Source: DATNPH01 sp036703315 (GTDB lineage Bacteria > Cyanobacteriota > Cyanobacteriia > Cyanobacteriales > Coleofasciculaceae). From it: a stretch of DNA of 64,000 bases. Below are positions 8,558-17,017 of this stretch, piece by piece. The notes below the pieces were generated by a model, which ran no database searches, was not told the DNA's origin, and saw only the letters and a list, made by a program, of their open reading frames with translations. The stretch covers positions 1 to 64,000 of the forward strand of contig DATNPH010000124.1 in NCBI GenBank assembly GCA_036703315.1, given 5' to 3'. How positions within the stretch are numbered: position 1 is the stretch's first letter; every line of letters begins with the position of its first letter. The position numbers were made by a program, and so were the translations under genes.

Positions 8558-8833
8558 CTAGACAAAGATTTGAAAGCCAGTCGAGGAGTTAAACGTCTTA
8601 CCGAGTCTAGTCTGACGGTTCCACAACCAGACTTGTCCTTCTGTATCCGAGTTTCTGTTTCCTGTAGTGCCTCTAGTTAGAGCCATGACAATTAACTCTC
8701 CTGTCGCAGTTCGTTCCAGTTGTAAGTCTCGGTTAGCGATCGCTAGCTGAACGAACTGCTCATGAGTGAGTGTAAGTTTTAGTGTTGGTGGGATATTGAC
8801 TGGAATGGCGTGCGATAAGTTGGCTTGTATCAT
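8558..8833 (-). pseudogene. Uma2-family (DUF820) endonuclease-fold protein, truncated after the N-terminal part
   Basis: 91 residues. LTHEQFVQLAIANRDLQLERT, GELIVM and TGNRN followed by VWLWNRQTRLGKTFNSSTGF is the standard N-terminal third of cyanobacterial Uma2 proteins (usually about 190 residues). The frame then stops two codons after the point where the family continues with the LPNG/SPDASWV catalytic block. The bases beyond the stop do not encode that block in any frame I read. Uma2 proteins are restriction-endonuclease-like and abundant in cyanobacteria. This copy is most likely a dead fragment. Confidence 0.7.
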
Positions 8834-9016
8834 CGTTCTGTCCTAAAAATAGACGATTTGAGATTGATGAGGGTTGCCATCTGCACTTTACTCTTCTAGC
8901 TTGCTTACGGCTTCCTACAAATACTAGCTTTGATTAAGTTGGGAACAGATATCCGCTAAATTGAGAGCTAGGTGAGCAACCAACAGACGCGATTGGGTTA
9001 ATACCCCACAACGCCA

Positions 9017-9895
9017 ATGCCTACAGGGAACAGGTACGACCGAATGAAAGACACACTCTCGGATCAGCAGGACGAGGACATCCCAATTGATATGTTGCAA
9101 TCTCAAGCCAAACCCCGCTTCTCCTGGCAGGGACTGTTCTCCCTACTGATGTTCTTTTATATGTACCTGCCGCTTTTGGTACTGACATTTTATAGCTTTA
9201 ATGATTCTGCCTATAGCGCAGGTTGGCAGGGATTCACCCTCAAGTGGTACCAGAGACTATTTCGCGACACACGTATACTCGGAGCGTTGCAAAATAGCCT
9301 AACCGTGGCTGTCGTGTCAGTCGGTATTGCCGCTGTGCTGGGAACGATGATGGCCGTCGGATTAGCACGTTACCGTTTTTTTGGCAAGACGTTGTACCGA
9401 GGTATCGCCTATCTGCCGATAATTATTCCCGATATTGCGATCGCCGTAGCAACCCTTGTTTTCCTCGCCGTCATTGGTACACCCCTGAGTCTGTGGACAA
9501 TTGTGGCAGCTCATGTGGTGTTTTGTCTGGCTTATGTGGCGATCTCTGTCTCCTCACGAATTTCTGCTCTTGACCCTCACTTAGAAGAAGCCGCTCTCGA
9601 TTTAGGCGCAACTCCGTTTCAAGCCTTCATCAAAGTCTTGCTACCCGAATTGATGCCTGCCATTATTGCCGGTTGTCTCTTAGCCTTTGTCCTCAGTATG
9701 GACGACTTTTTGATTGCCAGCTTCACAGCTGGTACTGGTGCAACAACCCTACCAATGGAAATCTTTAGCCGTATCCGGACTGGCGTTAAACCAGATATCA
9801 ACGCCCTGAGTGTCATTCTTATCCTGTTGTCTGGGGTAGCCGCTTTTATCAGTGAATGGATACGTTACCGAGGTGAGCAGAAACGATTTAAGTAA
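9017..9895 (+). CDS. potC: Spermidine/putrescine ABC transporter permease
   Basis: 292 residues with six membrane segments. The EAA loop that contacts the ATPase reads EEAALDLGATPFQAFIKVLLPEL (about 195-217). PLLVLTFYSFNDS near the N-terminus is characteristic of PotC. The start is ATG 9017 or the in-frame ATG 9044 (MKDTLSD), which is equally plausible. It completes the potA-D-D-B-C importer despite the 3.1 kb separation from potB, so it probably has its own promoter in 8834-9016. Confidence 0.9.
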   Translation: MPTGNRYDRMKDTLSDQQDEDIPIDMLQSQAKPRFSWQGLFSLLMFFYMYLPLLVLTFYSFNDSAYSAGWQGFTLKWYQRLFRDTRILGALQNSLTVAVVSVGIAAVLGTMMAVGLARYRFFGKTLYRGIAYLPIIIPDIAIAVATLVFLAVIGTPLSLWTIVAAHVVFCLAYVAISVSSRISALDPHLEEAALDLGATPFQAFIKVLLPELMPAIIAGCLLAFVLSMDDFLIASFTAGTGATTLPMEIFSRIRTGVKPDINALSVILILLSGVAAFISEWIRYRGEQKRFK

Positions 9896-10015
9896 TAAAG
9901 CTTAACTAGTGCTCTCTGGCAGAAATAACCCACCAGCTTAAAAGCGGTTGAACACCTTATGCTCTAAGAACTTTTGAATGCGTGGCTTCACGAAACCAAT
10001 CCAGTTTCAAAAAGT

Positions 10016-10657
10016 TTAGGAAGACGGTAAACGTTTCGCAATTACTAAACAATTCCGTTCATCAGAAGTTTGGGTATGACTTACATGCTCAGCCAGCTGT
10101 CGCATGAAACTAACTCCCCGACCCTCCTCTTGGAGGATGTCTTGATCTACTTGTTTCAATTCATTAAGCTTTGCCTCTAAATCAAAGGGCTGTCCATAGT
10201 CCCAAACTCTAATCTCTAAGCTTTTCTTAAACACTGTTATTTCGAGTTCAATAGGAGTTTCTGAATCTAACCCCTGGTGTGCATGGCGAACAGCGTTAGT
10301 AAAACCTTCGGCTAAAACTAGTTGACATTGGTGAAAAACTGTTTGAGAAATTGGTAGGTTTTGCAGCTGCTCATACCAATCTAAAACCTGATCTAGAGCC
10401 CGGAGATCGGTATTAACTTTTATATTTATTTTCTGGAGGGGAGTGTTAGAGGGCTGTGGGAGATGACCTCTGTGTTTAAACCAGTTCAACCGCTCTAAGA
10501 CACTACTCTTTGGCAGAGCTTGTTGCTGATAATTTTTCACAATCGATAGACAATTTTTATGATCAGGAGTACGGGTGTAGCTTAGCTGATCTGCTAAATT
10601 CGCTATGATTTTTAGACCCATCCCGCCTTCAGGAAGTTCATCTATATTTTGGGACAT
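10016..10657 (-). CDS. Anti-sigma-factor-type serine kinase/ATPase (HATPase_c_2) with an extra half-domain
   Basis: 213 residues. The C-terminal 125 or so form an RsbW/SpoIIAB-like ATPase: N-box EGFTNAVRHAHQG, G1 box WDYGQPFD, and G2 box EEGRGVSFMRQLAEHV ending in RNCLVIAKR. The first 45 residues repeat only the last third of that domain (EGGMGLKIIANLADQL then KNCLSIVKN), as if two such proteins had been fused and the first lost its front. Such proteins phosphorylate anti-anti-sigma factors or sequester sigma factors. The start at 10657 has AAGGA eight bases upstream, and an in-frame stop lies just before it. Confidence 0.75.
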   Translation of the reverse strand: MSQNIDELPEGGMGLKIIANLADQLSYTRTPDHKNCLSIVKNYQQQALPKSSVLERLNWFKHRGHLPQPSNTPLQKINIKVNTDLRALDQVLDWYEQLQNLPISQTVFHQCQLVLAEGFTNAVRHAHQGLDSETPIELEITVFKKSLEIRVWDYGQPFDLEAKLNELKQVDQDILQEEGRGVSFMRQLAEHVSHTQTSDERNCLVIAKRLPSS

Positions 10658-10976
10658 GTGGCTTTCCTTATTTTAGGGTAGTGATTGAATCAAAGATTAC
10701 TGGCTGCTACAGGTATTTCACATGTGGAGAGAACCCCATCCTGCACTTTAAGTTCAATTATGTCTTGTTACTCGCAAGCGATCGCTTTACAAAAGCCTAT
10801 TTCTTTACAGCTCTTCACATAGTTACGTAGTTGTTAGAGAGTATTTGTTAGTAAAAGATTTTCAGGAGAAATCGACGCTGATCAGGACATGTACCTGATC
10901 TTTGTTCAGGCAGACACAGCCAAAGTCGCTTAGAGGCGGGAAAATAGATTTTGATTGTAGATAGTACCTCTCGTTT
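10658..10976. other. Divergent intergenic region with a small palindrome
   Basis: 319 bases between the leftward anti-sigma gene and the rightward membrane protein gene. GATCAGG at 10880-10886 and CCTGATC at 10894-10900 form a dyad 77 bases before the downstream start, which could be an operator. Nothing else is recognised. Confidence 0.4.
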
Positions 10977-11447
10977 ATGGCTCACAATTCTGCTTTATCT
11001 CGATTTCTCCTGGCATTCCTTGCAGGCTTTGTTGCCGTTTTGGTGTTTCACCAAGGCATGCTGGCGCTACTACATGGTGTGAATTTCACCCCGCGCGCTC
11101 CCTATGCAACTACACCAACACAGCCATTTGGAATTCCGCAAATTTGGTCATCAGCCTTCTGGGGAGGAGTGTGGGGTATGGTCTTTGCGGCGATCGCGCC
11201 TCGCTTTCGGCAAGACAAGAGCTACTGGATAGCAGCACTGCTATTTGGTGCTCTAGCTCCCACCCTAGTAGCTTGGTTCATAGTCGCACCCCTGAAAAAT
11301 CAGCCCATTGCAGGCGGCTTTCAGCCTACGGGAATGCTCTTAGGTTTATTGGTCAATGGTGCTTGGGGAGTGGGAACCGCTGTGCTGCTGAGACTGCTAC
11401 TTACAAGGGGGGCACTTAGGGGTCGCACAAATCGCTTGCTCCGATAA
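10977..11447 (+). CDS. Four-helix membrane protein of unknown function
   Basis: 156 residues with four predicted membrane segments (about 8-30, 55-75, 85-108 and 120-142), a basic N-terminus, and a basic C-terminal tail rich in Arg. The sequence FLAGFVAVLVFHQGMLALLHG is followed by FWGGVWGMVFA. This resembles a family of short cyanobacterial and proteobacterial inner-membrane proteins without assigned function. It is transcribed alone, divergent from the anti-sigma gene. Confidence 0.7.
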   Translation: MAHNSALSRFLLAFLAGFVAVLVFHQGMLALLHGVNFTPRAPYATTPTQPFGIPQIWSSAFWGGVWGMVFAAIAPRFRQDKSYWIAALLFGALAPTLVAWFIVAPLKNQPIAGGFQPTGMLLGLLVNGAWGVGTAVLLRLLLTRGALRGRTNRLLR

Positions 11448-11552
11448 CCAGGCAGGGCTTTTTGGAGCAAACCGCTACTTACAATTCAGCCTGACACCTC
11501 ATAGATAAAGGGGCAAGGCAGAGAAAGTAGTATGTATGAATGCAACTCAGTA

Positions 11553-13004
11553 TTAGGGAGATAGAGGGAAAGCTGCCGCAATCATCCAGCCAAAGAATAG
11601 TGCGCTTCCCAAAGCATAGCTCCACACTTCGTCAAGTACACTAGCAGCCAATGAGAAAATTGCCATCAGTGGAGGAAACAAGGGTAGTAATAAGAAGATG
11701 AAGCCGAGTTCGGGCACCAAGTAAAGCACCAAAATGAAGCCTCCCACCAGTACTAGACTTTGTCCTAACCACCATGCCACCCGTTTGAATACCCCAACAC
11801 CTTGTTGCGCTATCCCTGATGCAAAAAACCAGGGAAAACAGGCAAGCGACAGCAGAGGCCACAGCCTCAAGCGCAATGGAATCAGCCACCATTGGAGCCA
11901 GACTACCTGTGCGATCGCTCCAAAAGCTATCCAAAAAAGTACGAACAGTGCCAATCCTAGCCCAATAGCACGTCCTGTAGGACGTGGCAAGTGAAACAGG
12001 ATACCTAACCAGACGATACCTGCCAGAAAAAACCAGATTCCCACGGCACCGCCCACCTGCAAGCCGCCCAGATTCTGAATATCAACTCCCCGACTAATCA
12101 ATGTGAGGATACCAGTTGCCACGAACGGAGCGAGGAATAAAGCTGCCCAGCTTCTAAACAGAGGCACCTTTACCCTCCTTTCAGCAGCAGGTACAGCCAA
12201 AGCGGGGGAAACTGCACCCAGCAGGATTAGCCATGCCAGCAGGTGCAAGCCATACCAAATCATCCGGCGGTCAACATAGCTGCTAGTGGGCGACATTCCA
12301 AAAGTAGCATTGAGCCAGTCAAGAGCAGCTTGGTAGCTAGCATTGCGGAAGAGGATGGTGATATGTTCAGCATTGGGGATGATTAAAAGCGATCGCCCTC
12401 GTCCCTCAGCCAAGTTCTTATTTTCTCCACCTGCCGTCATTAGCAGTTTTTGAGCATTCCTGACAAAACCACCTTCCCAACTGCCCGCCTGTAGCTGAAG
12501 ATTACGCGGGGCAGAGGGTGTTACCTGCGCCCCTGTAGGCGAGATGGCAACAGTAGCAGCAAAACGATCTACATCACGAATGCTAGCTGACATCACTGCA
12601 CCACTACCCATAGAATGACCCAGCAGCGCTAGACGTGCCGCATCGACCTCAGACTGCTCTATGAGGGCAGCATAAGCTACATCAAGGTCTTGTTGGAGTG
12701 AAAGACGCCCCAGTGGTGATGCATTAGCGGCATGACCAGCAAAATCCCAGAGCATCACAGCGTATCCCCCGTGTGCCAGAACCTGTGCGTAGCCCAGCAT
12801 CAACTGCTTTGAACCCGCGAAGCCATGGGCAACAAGGACACCTGGTACCTTCTCGGCGCGCTGGGGAGCAACATACAGTAGTGGAACTCCATTTCGGTTT
12901 AGCGATCGCACAACAAGTCCATCCCGCGAAGCCGCCACACCCCACCAAGACAGCACAATCAGCAACAGCGCTATGAACAACACAAAATAGCGGGAGCGAG
13001 TCAT
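11553..13004 (-). CDS. Alpha/beta hydrolase fused to a polytopic membrane domain
   Basis: 483 residues from the ATG at 13004 (an upstream TTG also reads in frame). It has an N-terminal signal-anchor (about 5-25), then an alpha/beta hydrolase fold: oxyanion region HGFAGS, nucleophile elbow GHSMGSG with Ser at about 132, and a likely catalytic His in NAEHITILF. The second half (about 250-483) has around seven hydrophobic helices. The hydrolase domain would face the periplasm and resembles dienelactone-hydrolase/acyl-esterase types. Substrate is unknown. The fusion to a membrane domain is the notable feature. Confidence 0.75.
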   Translation of the reverse strand: MTRSRYFVLFIALLLIVLSWWGVAASRDGLVVRSLNRNGVPLLYVAPQRAEKVPGVLVAHGFAGSKQLMLGYAQVLAHGGYAVMLWDFAGHAANASPLGRLSLQQDLDVAYAALIEQSEVDAARLALLGHSMGSGAVMSASIRDVDRFAATVAISPTGAQVTPSAPRNLQLQAGSWEGGFVRNAQKLLMTAGGENKNLAEGRGRSLLIIPNAEHITILFRNASYQAALDWLNATFGMSPTSSYVDRRMIWYGLHLLAWLILLGAVSPALAVPAAERRVKVPLFRSWAALFLAPFVATGILTLISRGVDIQNLGGLQVGGAVGIWFFLAGIVWLGILFHLPRPTGRAIGLGLALFVLFWIAFGAIAQVVWLQWWLIPLRLRLWPLLSLACFPWFFASGIAQQGVGVFKRVAWWLGQSLVLVGGFILVLYLVPELGFIFLLLPLFPPLMAIFSLAASVLDEVWSYALGSALFFGWMIAAAFPLSP

Positions 13005-13045
13005 AAGCAATTCAAAAAAGCTGTATGCAAGGATGATTATTACCG

Positions 13046-13396
13046 ATGTTTGAAAACCAGGAGAATTTCTTGAAGTTCCTACTAATCATCCTGCTAATTG
13101 CGCTGAGTTTCACCTTCAGCCCTTGGGTTCTAGCCGCCGATACGGCAAACGGCGCAAAAATCTTTAGTGTTCAGTGTGCTGGCTGTCATGTTAATGGCGG
13201 CAATATTGTCAGGCGTGGCAAGACGTTGAACAAAAGAGCCTTAAAAAGGAATGGGATGGATTCTGAGGATGCGATCGCTTCTTTAGTAACAAACGGCAAG
13301 AATAATATGTCAGCCTTCAAAGACCGCTTGAGCGCCAATCAGATTGAGGATGTATCTGCCTACGTACTAGAGCAAGCAGAGAAAGGCTGGCGTTAG
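13046..13396 (+). CDS. petJ: Cytochrome c6 (cytochrome c553), soluble electron carrier
   Basis: 116 residues. A signal peptide (1-31, cleavage after VLAA) precedes a mature domain with heme attachment site CAGCH (44-48) and axial Met88 in NGKNNMSAF, ending in the family-typical QIEDVSAYVLEQAEKGW. It carries electrons from cytochrome b6f to photosystem I or terminal oxidase in the thylakoid lumen. Charge is unusual: RRGKTLNKRALKRNGM is strongly basic where many c6 proteins are neutral or acidic, so it may be a c6-like paralogue rather than the main carrier. Confidence 0.88.
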   Translation: MFENQENFLKFLLIILLIALSFTFSPWVLAADTANGAKIFSVQCAGCHVNGGNIVRRGKTLNKRALKRNGMDSEDAIASLVTNGKNNMSAFKDRLSANQIEDVSAYVLEQAEKGWR

Positions 13397-13458
13397 ATGG
13401 GATGTATGTGACATCCTCCTGCGCTAAATCAGAGATTGTAGCGCAGGCATCCCAAGAA

Positions 13459-14718
13459 TCACTTCTTAGGTTTCCTGGTTGTTCCCTTACGGGATTTCGA
13501 CACTTGCCTAGATTGAGTTGCCTCAATCCCCGGTAGATCGTCTGCACAGGCAGTTTCCCTTCCCGTCTGTCCAACGGTACTAATGAGTTTAATCCCTCTA
13601 TTTCTAATTACCTGACCTGAAGCAATATCCCTGTGCGTCTTGTATCCACAATCAGGACAATTATGGACTCTCACGCTCAGGTCTTTTTTAACTTGTTGAT
13701 TACACTCAGGACACTGTTGAGAAGTCCCCCTAGAGTCAACCTCGGCAAAGAACTTTCCCCTCTTCCAGCACACATACTTGACGATGCTTCTGAATTGACC
13801 AAATGCAGCGTCAAGCATATGCTTCCCAAACATTCCCTTAGCACTGGTGCGGTAATCTAGGTCTTCCATGAAGACCATATCCCCAGCGTCACAAAGAGTA
13901 TGGGCTTGTTTGAAGTGAAAGTCTTTCCTGGTGTTGTCAATTTTGTGGTGGAGTCTAGCTAGCTTGATTCTGGCTTTCTCGTAGTTCTTAGACCGCTTCT
14001 TTTTTCTAGAGAATCTGCGTTGCAGTAATTTCAACTCGCTTTGCAACTTCTTAAAGAACTTGGGCGGTTTTACGATAACACCGTCACTAGTGGCTAAAAA
14101 TTTCTCTAGCCCAATATCCACACCAATGGGATGCCCGTGAGGAGTTGGGTCTGGAACACTAACATCACATTGCAGGGAGATAGATGCATACCAACAGTTG
14201 GCTTTCCTCAAGATTCTCACCTGCTTGACCGTAAATCCTGTAGGGATAGGTCTATGCAGGTTGATCGGGATTATTCCTATCTTGGGTAACTTAATGTGCA
14301 AACTCGTTACTGGATTCTGTTTGAACTGAGGAAACACTAACGACTTGAATTGTCCAAACTTCTTGAATCTAGGAAAACCGAATCCTCTGTGCTGAAAGTA
14401 TTCCCAGCCTCTGTGCAACTGTTTAACGGCTTGCTGGAGAACTTGGGAAGGAACTTCAGTTAATCTAGGAAATTCCTTCTTGGCTCTTGGCAAGTTGTTG
14501 AGCTGTTGGACTTCTCCGGGAAACTTGAACTCAGGGGAGAGGATATACTCCTTTTCTAGGGAACATCTATCTACAACACACTTACGGCTGTCGCACCAAT
14601 CTTTTATCTCTCGCAGTGCGTAATTGTGGGCACTGCGGCAAACCTCCATCCACTCAATGAACTGCTGTTGTTGAGTGGCGTCTGGATAGATTCGGTAGCG
14701 ATATGTAAGTGTCAACAC
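13459..14718 (-). CDS. tnpB: TnpB RNA-guided endonuclease (IS605 OrfB)
   Basis: 419 residues, normal for TnpB. The RuvC catalytic triad appears intact: D201 (GVDIGLEKF), E285 (VFMEDLDYR) and D364 (HRDIASGQ). The zinc finger between the last two has C336, C339, C354 and C357 (CPEC, CPDC). The N-terminus (TYRYRIYPDATQQQQF) is the usual helix-turn-helix start. TnpB cuts DNA using a guide RNA made from its own 3' end and the element's right end; the hairpin at 13418-13447 would lie in that RNA. A basic tail (KSRKGTTRKPKK) ends the protein. Confidence 0.93.
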   Translation of the reverse strand: MLTLTYRYRIYPDATQQQQFIEWMEVCRSAHNYALREIKDWCDSRKCVVDRCSLEKEYILSPEFKFPGEVQQLNNLPRAKKEFPRLTEVPSQVLQQAVKQLHRGWEYFQHRGFGFPRFKKFGQFKSLVFPQFKQNPVTSLHIKLPKIGIIPINLHRPIPTGFTVKQVRILRKANCWYASISLQCDVSVPDPTPHGHPIGVDIGLEKFLATSDGVIVKPPKFFKKLQSELKLLQRRFSRKKKRSKNYEKARIKLARLHHKIDNTRKDFHFKQAHTLCDAGDMVFMEDLDYRTSAKGMFGKHMLDAAFGQFRSIVKYVCWKRGKFFAEVDSRGTSQQCPECNQQVKKDLSVRVHNCPDCGYKTHRDIASGQVIRNRGIKLISTVGQTGRETACADDLPGIEATQSRQVSKSRKGTTRKPKK

Positions 14719-14763
14719 GCTAATATTTTACTGTATTTACTAGCAGATGGCATAGCTTTAAAT

Positions 14764-14847
14764 GTTAAAAGAGGAGGTTCAATACCTCCTCTTTTAACCG
14801 CCTGTCATCCCCCGTCACAGCGCCAGCTTGCCGGGGGATGACAGGCG
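14764..14847. repeat. Twin perfect hairpins at the tnpB 5' end
   Basis: Hairpin 1 is a 15-bp perfect stem, GTTAAAAGAGGAGGT (14764-14778) with ACCTCCTCTTTTAAC (14784-14798). Hairpin 2 follows immediately, a 16-bp perfect stem CGCCTGTCATCCCCCG (14799-14814) with CGGGGGATGACAGGCG (14832-14847) and a 17-base loop. They are probably the left-end structures of the element. Hairpin 1 or 2 could also end transcripts. Confidence 0.75.
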
Positions 14848-14929
14848 AGATGATAAAATTAAACAGCTGGCGAAAGTAATGCGCACAGCTGTTTGTTTGC
14901 TCTAGCACCCCTCGAAATAGACCAGAACC

Positions 14930-15847
14930 TCACCTAGTAGGCACAACAAGCACTGGTAGCGTAGACTTTGAGGGAGGTAAAGACGGTAACCGTTGAGGGC
15001 TAGTTGTAGGAGTTATGCCTCCTGGAGTAGTTAGCTGTCCTTGTGGTCTTGTAGGTACAACAAATACGGGTATCTGACGTTCTGGAGCTACCGGGGAGGT
15101 CACGGTTGGAGGGGTAGTTGCAGGGAGTTGTCCTCCTGGAGTGATTGACCCGGCTTGCGGCTTGGTAAAAATCAATTCCCGTACAGGAGGTTGAGAGCTA
15201 GGTGGTAAGGGTTGAGAGGTAGGTGGTAGAGGCTGAGAGGTAGGCGGTAGAGGCTTAGAGGTAGTATTAGGCGTTTGATTGACTGGAGTACTCGAATCAC
15301 TGGTGAGATAGATGTGACCTAATGCTTTTCCTTGATAGGTTCTTCTCGTTAACCGCCAACCTGGATTGAGAACAATTTTCTTAAAGCCATTGGTGCTACC
15401 TCTGGTTCTGCCAATTTCAATAGGTGAGGCAGCGAGGTTTTTACGATTACTACCAACCAGCACCAGATCCCCATCACGTTCAGCAATTCTGAGAATGTAG
15501 TCTAACCCGAGATCCTCACCATTCATGCGGATCGAATAGCCGTTACTATCAGTGCTGCGTCCGCAAATGCCTGTGAAGTCAAAATTCAGGAGTAGAGGCT
15601 CTACATTGACCGGATCGCTGCCGCTTTCACTCCAGCAAGGCCGCTTGTTTGAGATTTGTTCGATGATCAGTAGTTGATGCTGATTGCTGCCGTAGGGGGA
15701 GGCTACGACGATGAAATTACTGGAGTTAACTTCTGCGTTGTCAAAAGGGGCAGCAGATATCGGGCTCAAAGCACCGACAGTTAAGAAGGAAGCTGTAGCT
15801 AGCACAGCGGCTTGGAGCCATCGTGTCATATTCGTCATTGAAGCCAT
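14930..15847 (-). CDS. Secreted DUF3747-domain protein with proline-rich tail
   Basis: 305 residues from the ATG at 15847 (MASMTNMTRW), chosen because it leads straight into a signal peptide ending ISAAP; the open frame extends 22 codons further up without one. The globular domain (about 35-175) has SSNFIVVASPYGSNQHQLLI, CW, DFTGICGRSTDSNGYSIR, typical of cyanobacterial DUF3747 proteins of unknown function. A low-complexity proline tail follows with a repeated PLPPTSQ unit and a repeated VVPTR ending. Likely cell-surface or periplasmic. Confidence 0.78.
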   Translation of the reverse strand: MASMTNMTRWLQAAVLATASFLTVGALSPISAAPFDNAEVNSSNFIVVASPYGSNQHQLLIIEQISNKRPCWSESGSDPVNVEPLLLNFDFTGICGRSTDSNGYSIRMNGEDLGLDYILRIAERDGDLVLVGSNRKNLAASPIEIGRTRGSTNGFKKIVLNPGWRLTRRTYQGKALGHIYLTSDSSTPVNQTPNTTSKPLPPTSQPLPPTSQPLPPSSQPPVRELIFTKPQAGSITPGGQLPATTPPTVTSPVAPERQIPVFVVPTRPQGQLTTPGGITPTTSPQRLPSLPPSKSTLPVLVVPTR

Positions 15848-16298
15848 TACGCTAATTCTTGCATTTATACGTAGACGCCCATCGCTCAAAATAGCTCCCC
15901 AGTGAACAGTCAAAAACTACGACCTTATTATCAGGCTTATTTGGCACATAGGGGCTAAACGCTTAATCTTCCAAATAAGTGAGAAGGTGCTGCTGAATGC
16001 GTTTACTGATTTGGCGGCGCAACTGGCTAGCAACATCATTGACCGTTTGGGAACCATTGCGTAGGGATAGCCACCTTGTTATACCAATTAGTCTTAAAAA
16101 TGACACAAATAGTCAAGGTAGTAGGTTGTAGCGTCCTTCCTACCATCTACTACCTAATACCTAAAATGTAATCGCCGATAAGTGTCAAACATTTAACCAA
16201 ATGGTATTAATCCCACTGGTTTTCCCTCTCCCTGTGCCAGGTAGAAGTGGCGGGCCATGGCTTCTGATGTGTACTATCGCCTGTATGAGTGGTGAGGC
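15848..16298. other. Intergenic region with a decayed gene end
   Basis: 451 bases. The minus strand between 15963 and about 16117 is open without a start; see the separate remnant entry. The rest (16118-16298) has no open frame or structure I can name. Confidence 0.5.
15963..16117 (-). pseudogene. C-terminal remnant of an unidentified protein
   Basis: About 50 codons end at the stop 15963-15965. The sequence reads like a real amphipathic C-terminus (SLRNGSQTVNDVASQLRRQI, then SKRIQQHLLTYLED). No start codon or upstream coding continuation is present: the frame is closed by a stop near 16117. I do not recognise the family. Confidence 0.4.
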
Positions 16299-16814
16299 AT
16301 GATGATACGACTGAATCAGGAAGCTGTTAACTTGGCTTTAGCACTACTGGTGCTAGTAGCAGGATGTACGGAAGCTCAACAGCCACAGGCAGATGTATCC
16401 CCATCATCTAAGCTGTCTGCCAAATCCACTCAAGTAGAAGAAGCACCACAAGCAAAACAAGCGTTACCAAAAGCCGATGCTAATGGTGATTATTCGAGTA
16501 AAACAAGTCATAAAAAGTGGATTGTAGTTGACCCTGACCCAAATGGGGTTAACTGTCGCTGGTCAGAGGAAATGCCGACTTCCTGGTATGCTCCTGATGC
16601 CAAGATTCCCCCTCTCAATATCAATCAGTGGCCTGTTGTCCGTCGCTTTAAGGAGAACACCCCAAGCCAAAATCTTATTGCCAATCTGTCTCCTGCCGGA
16701 TTTGCCACATTGAATGATCAATCAGGTAAACCTTGGCTCAAAGTCACTAATGGTTCTAACGATCAAATCTGCTTTGTTCGCGCCAACTCAAAGTACGTGC
16801 AACCTGTGAGGTGA
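16299..16814 (+). CDS. Putative lipoprotein, cyanobacterial hypothetical
   Basis: 171 residues with signal sequence LALALLVLVAGC; the lipobox LVAGC predicts lipidation at Cys22. A charged, Ala/Gln/Lys-rich linker (about 25-65) is followed by a compact domain with KKWIVVDPDPNGVNCRW and a late Cys in NDQICFVRANSKYV, which may form a disulfide. The pattern WIVVDPDPNGVNCRW recalls small SH3-like secreted domains in cyanobacteria, but the identity is not certain. Two ATGs start the frame; the first follows GTGAGGC. Confidence 0.7.
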   Translation: MMIRLNQEAVNLALALLVLVAGCTEAQQPQADVSPSSKLSAKSTQVEEAPQAKQALPKADANGDYSSKTSHKKWIVVDPDPNGVNCRWSEEMPTSWYAPDAKIPPLNINQWPVVRRFKENTPSQNLIANLSPAGFATLNDQSGKPWLKVTNGSNDQICFVRANSKYVQPVR

Positions 16815-17017
16815 TACGAGTTGCACCCAAAGATAGTAGATAAGGAGAACAAAGGAGGCAGCCCACCTTTACTAGAGTCTAGACGAGCGATCATTCTAAG
16901 AAGCATACGGCTGCAATTTCCTCTGTCAGAATGCAGCTTTGGCTTATTCATCCATCAATCGAAAGTATTAGTACTTCTGCTTTATCGCTAGCGATCGCCT
17001 CTTCCAAACACTCCCAC

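Larger units (their letters stand above)
13410..14850 (-). mobile_element. IS200/IS605-type element carrying only tnpB
   Basis: The tnpB gene is bracketed by palindromes as expected for single-strand transposition ends. On the 3' side a 9-bp stem (CCTGCGCTA at 13418-13426, TAGCGCAGG at 13439-13447) lies just past the stop. On the 5' side are two perfect hairpins at 14764-14798 and 14799-14847. No tnpA is present, so movement would need a transposase in trans. The outer ends are estimated. Confidence 0.7.
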
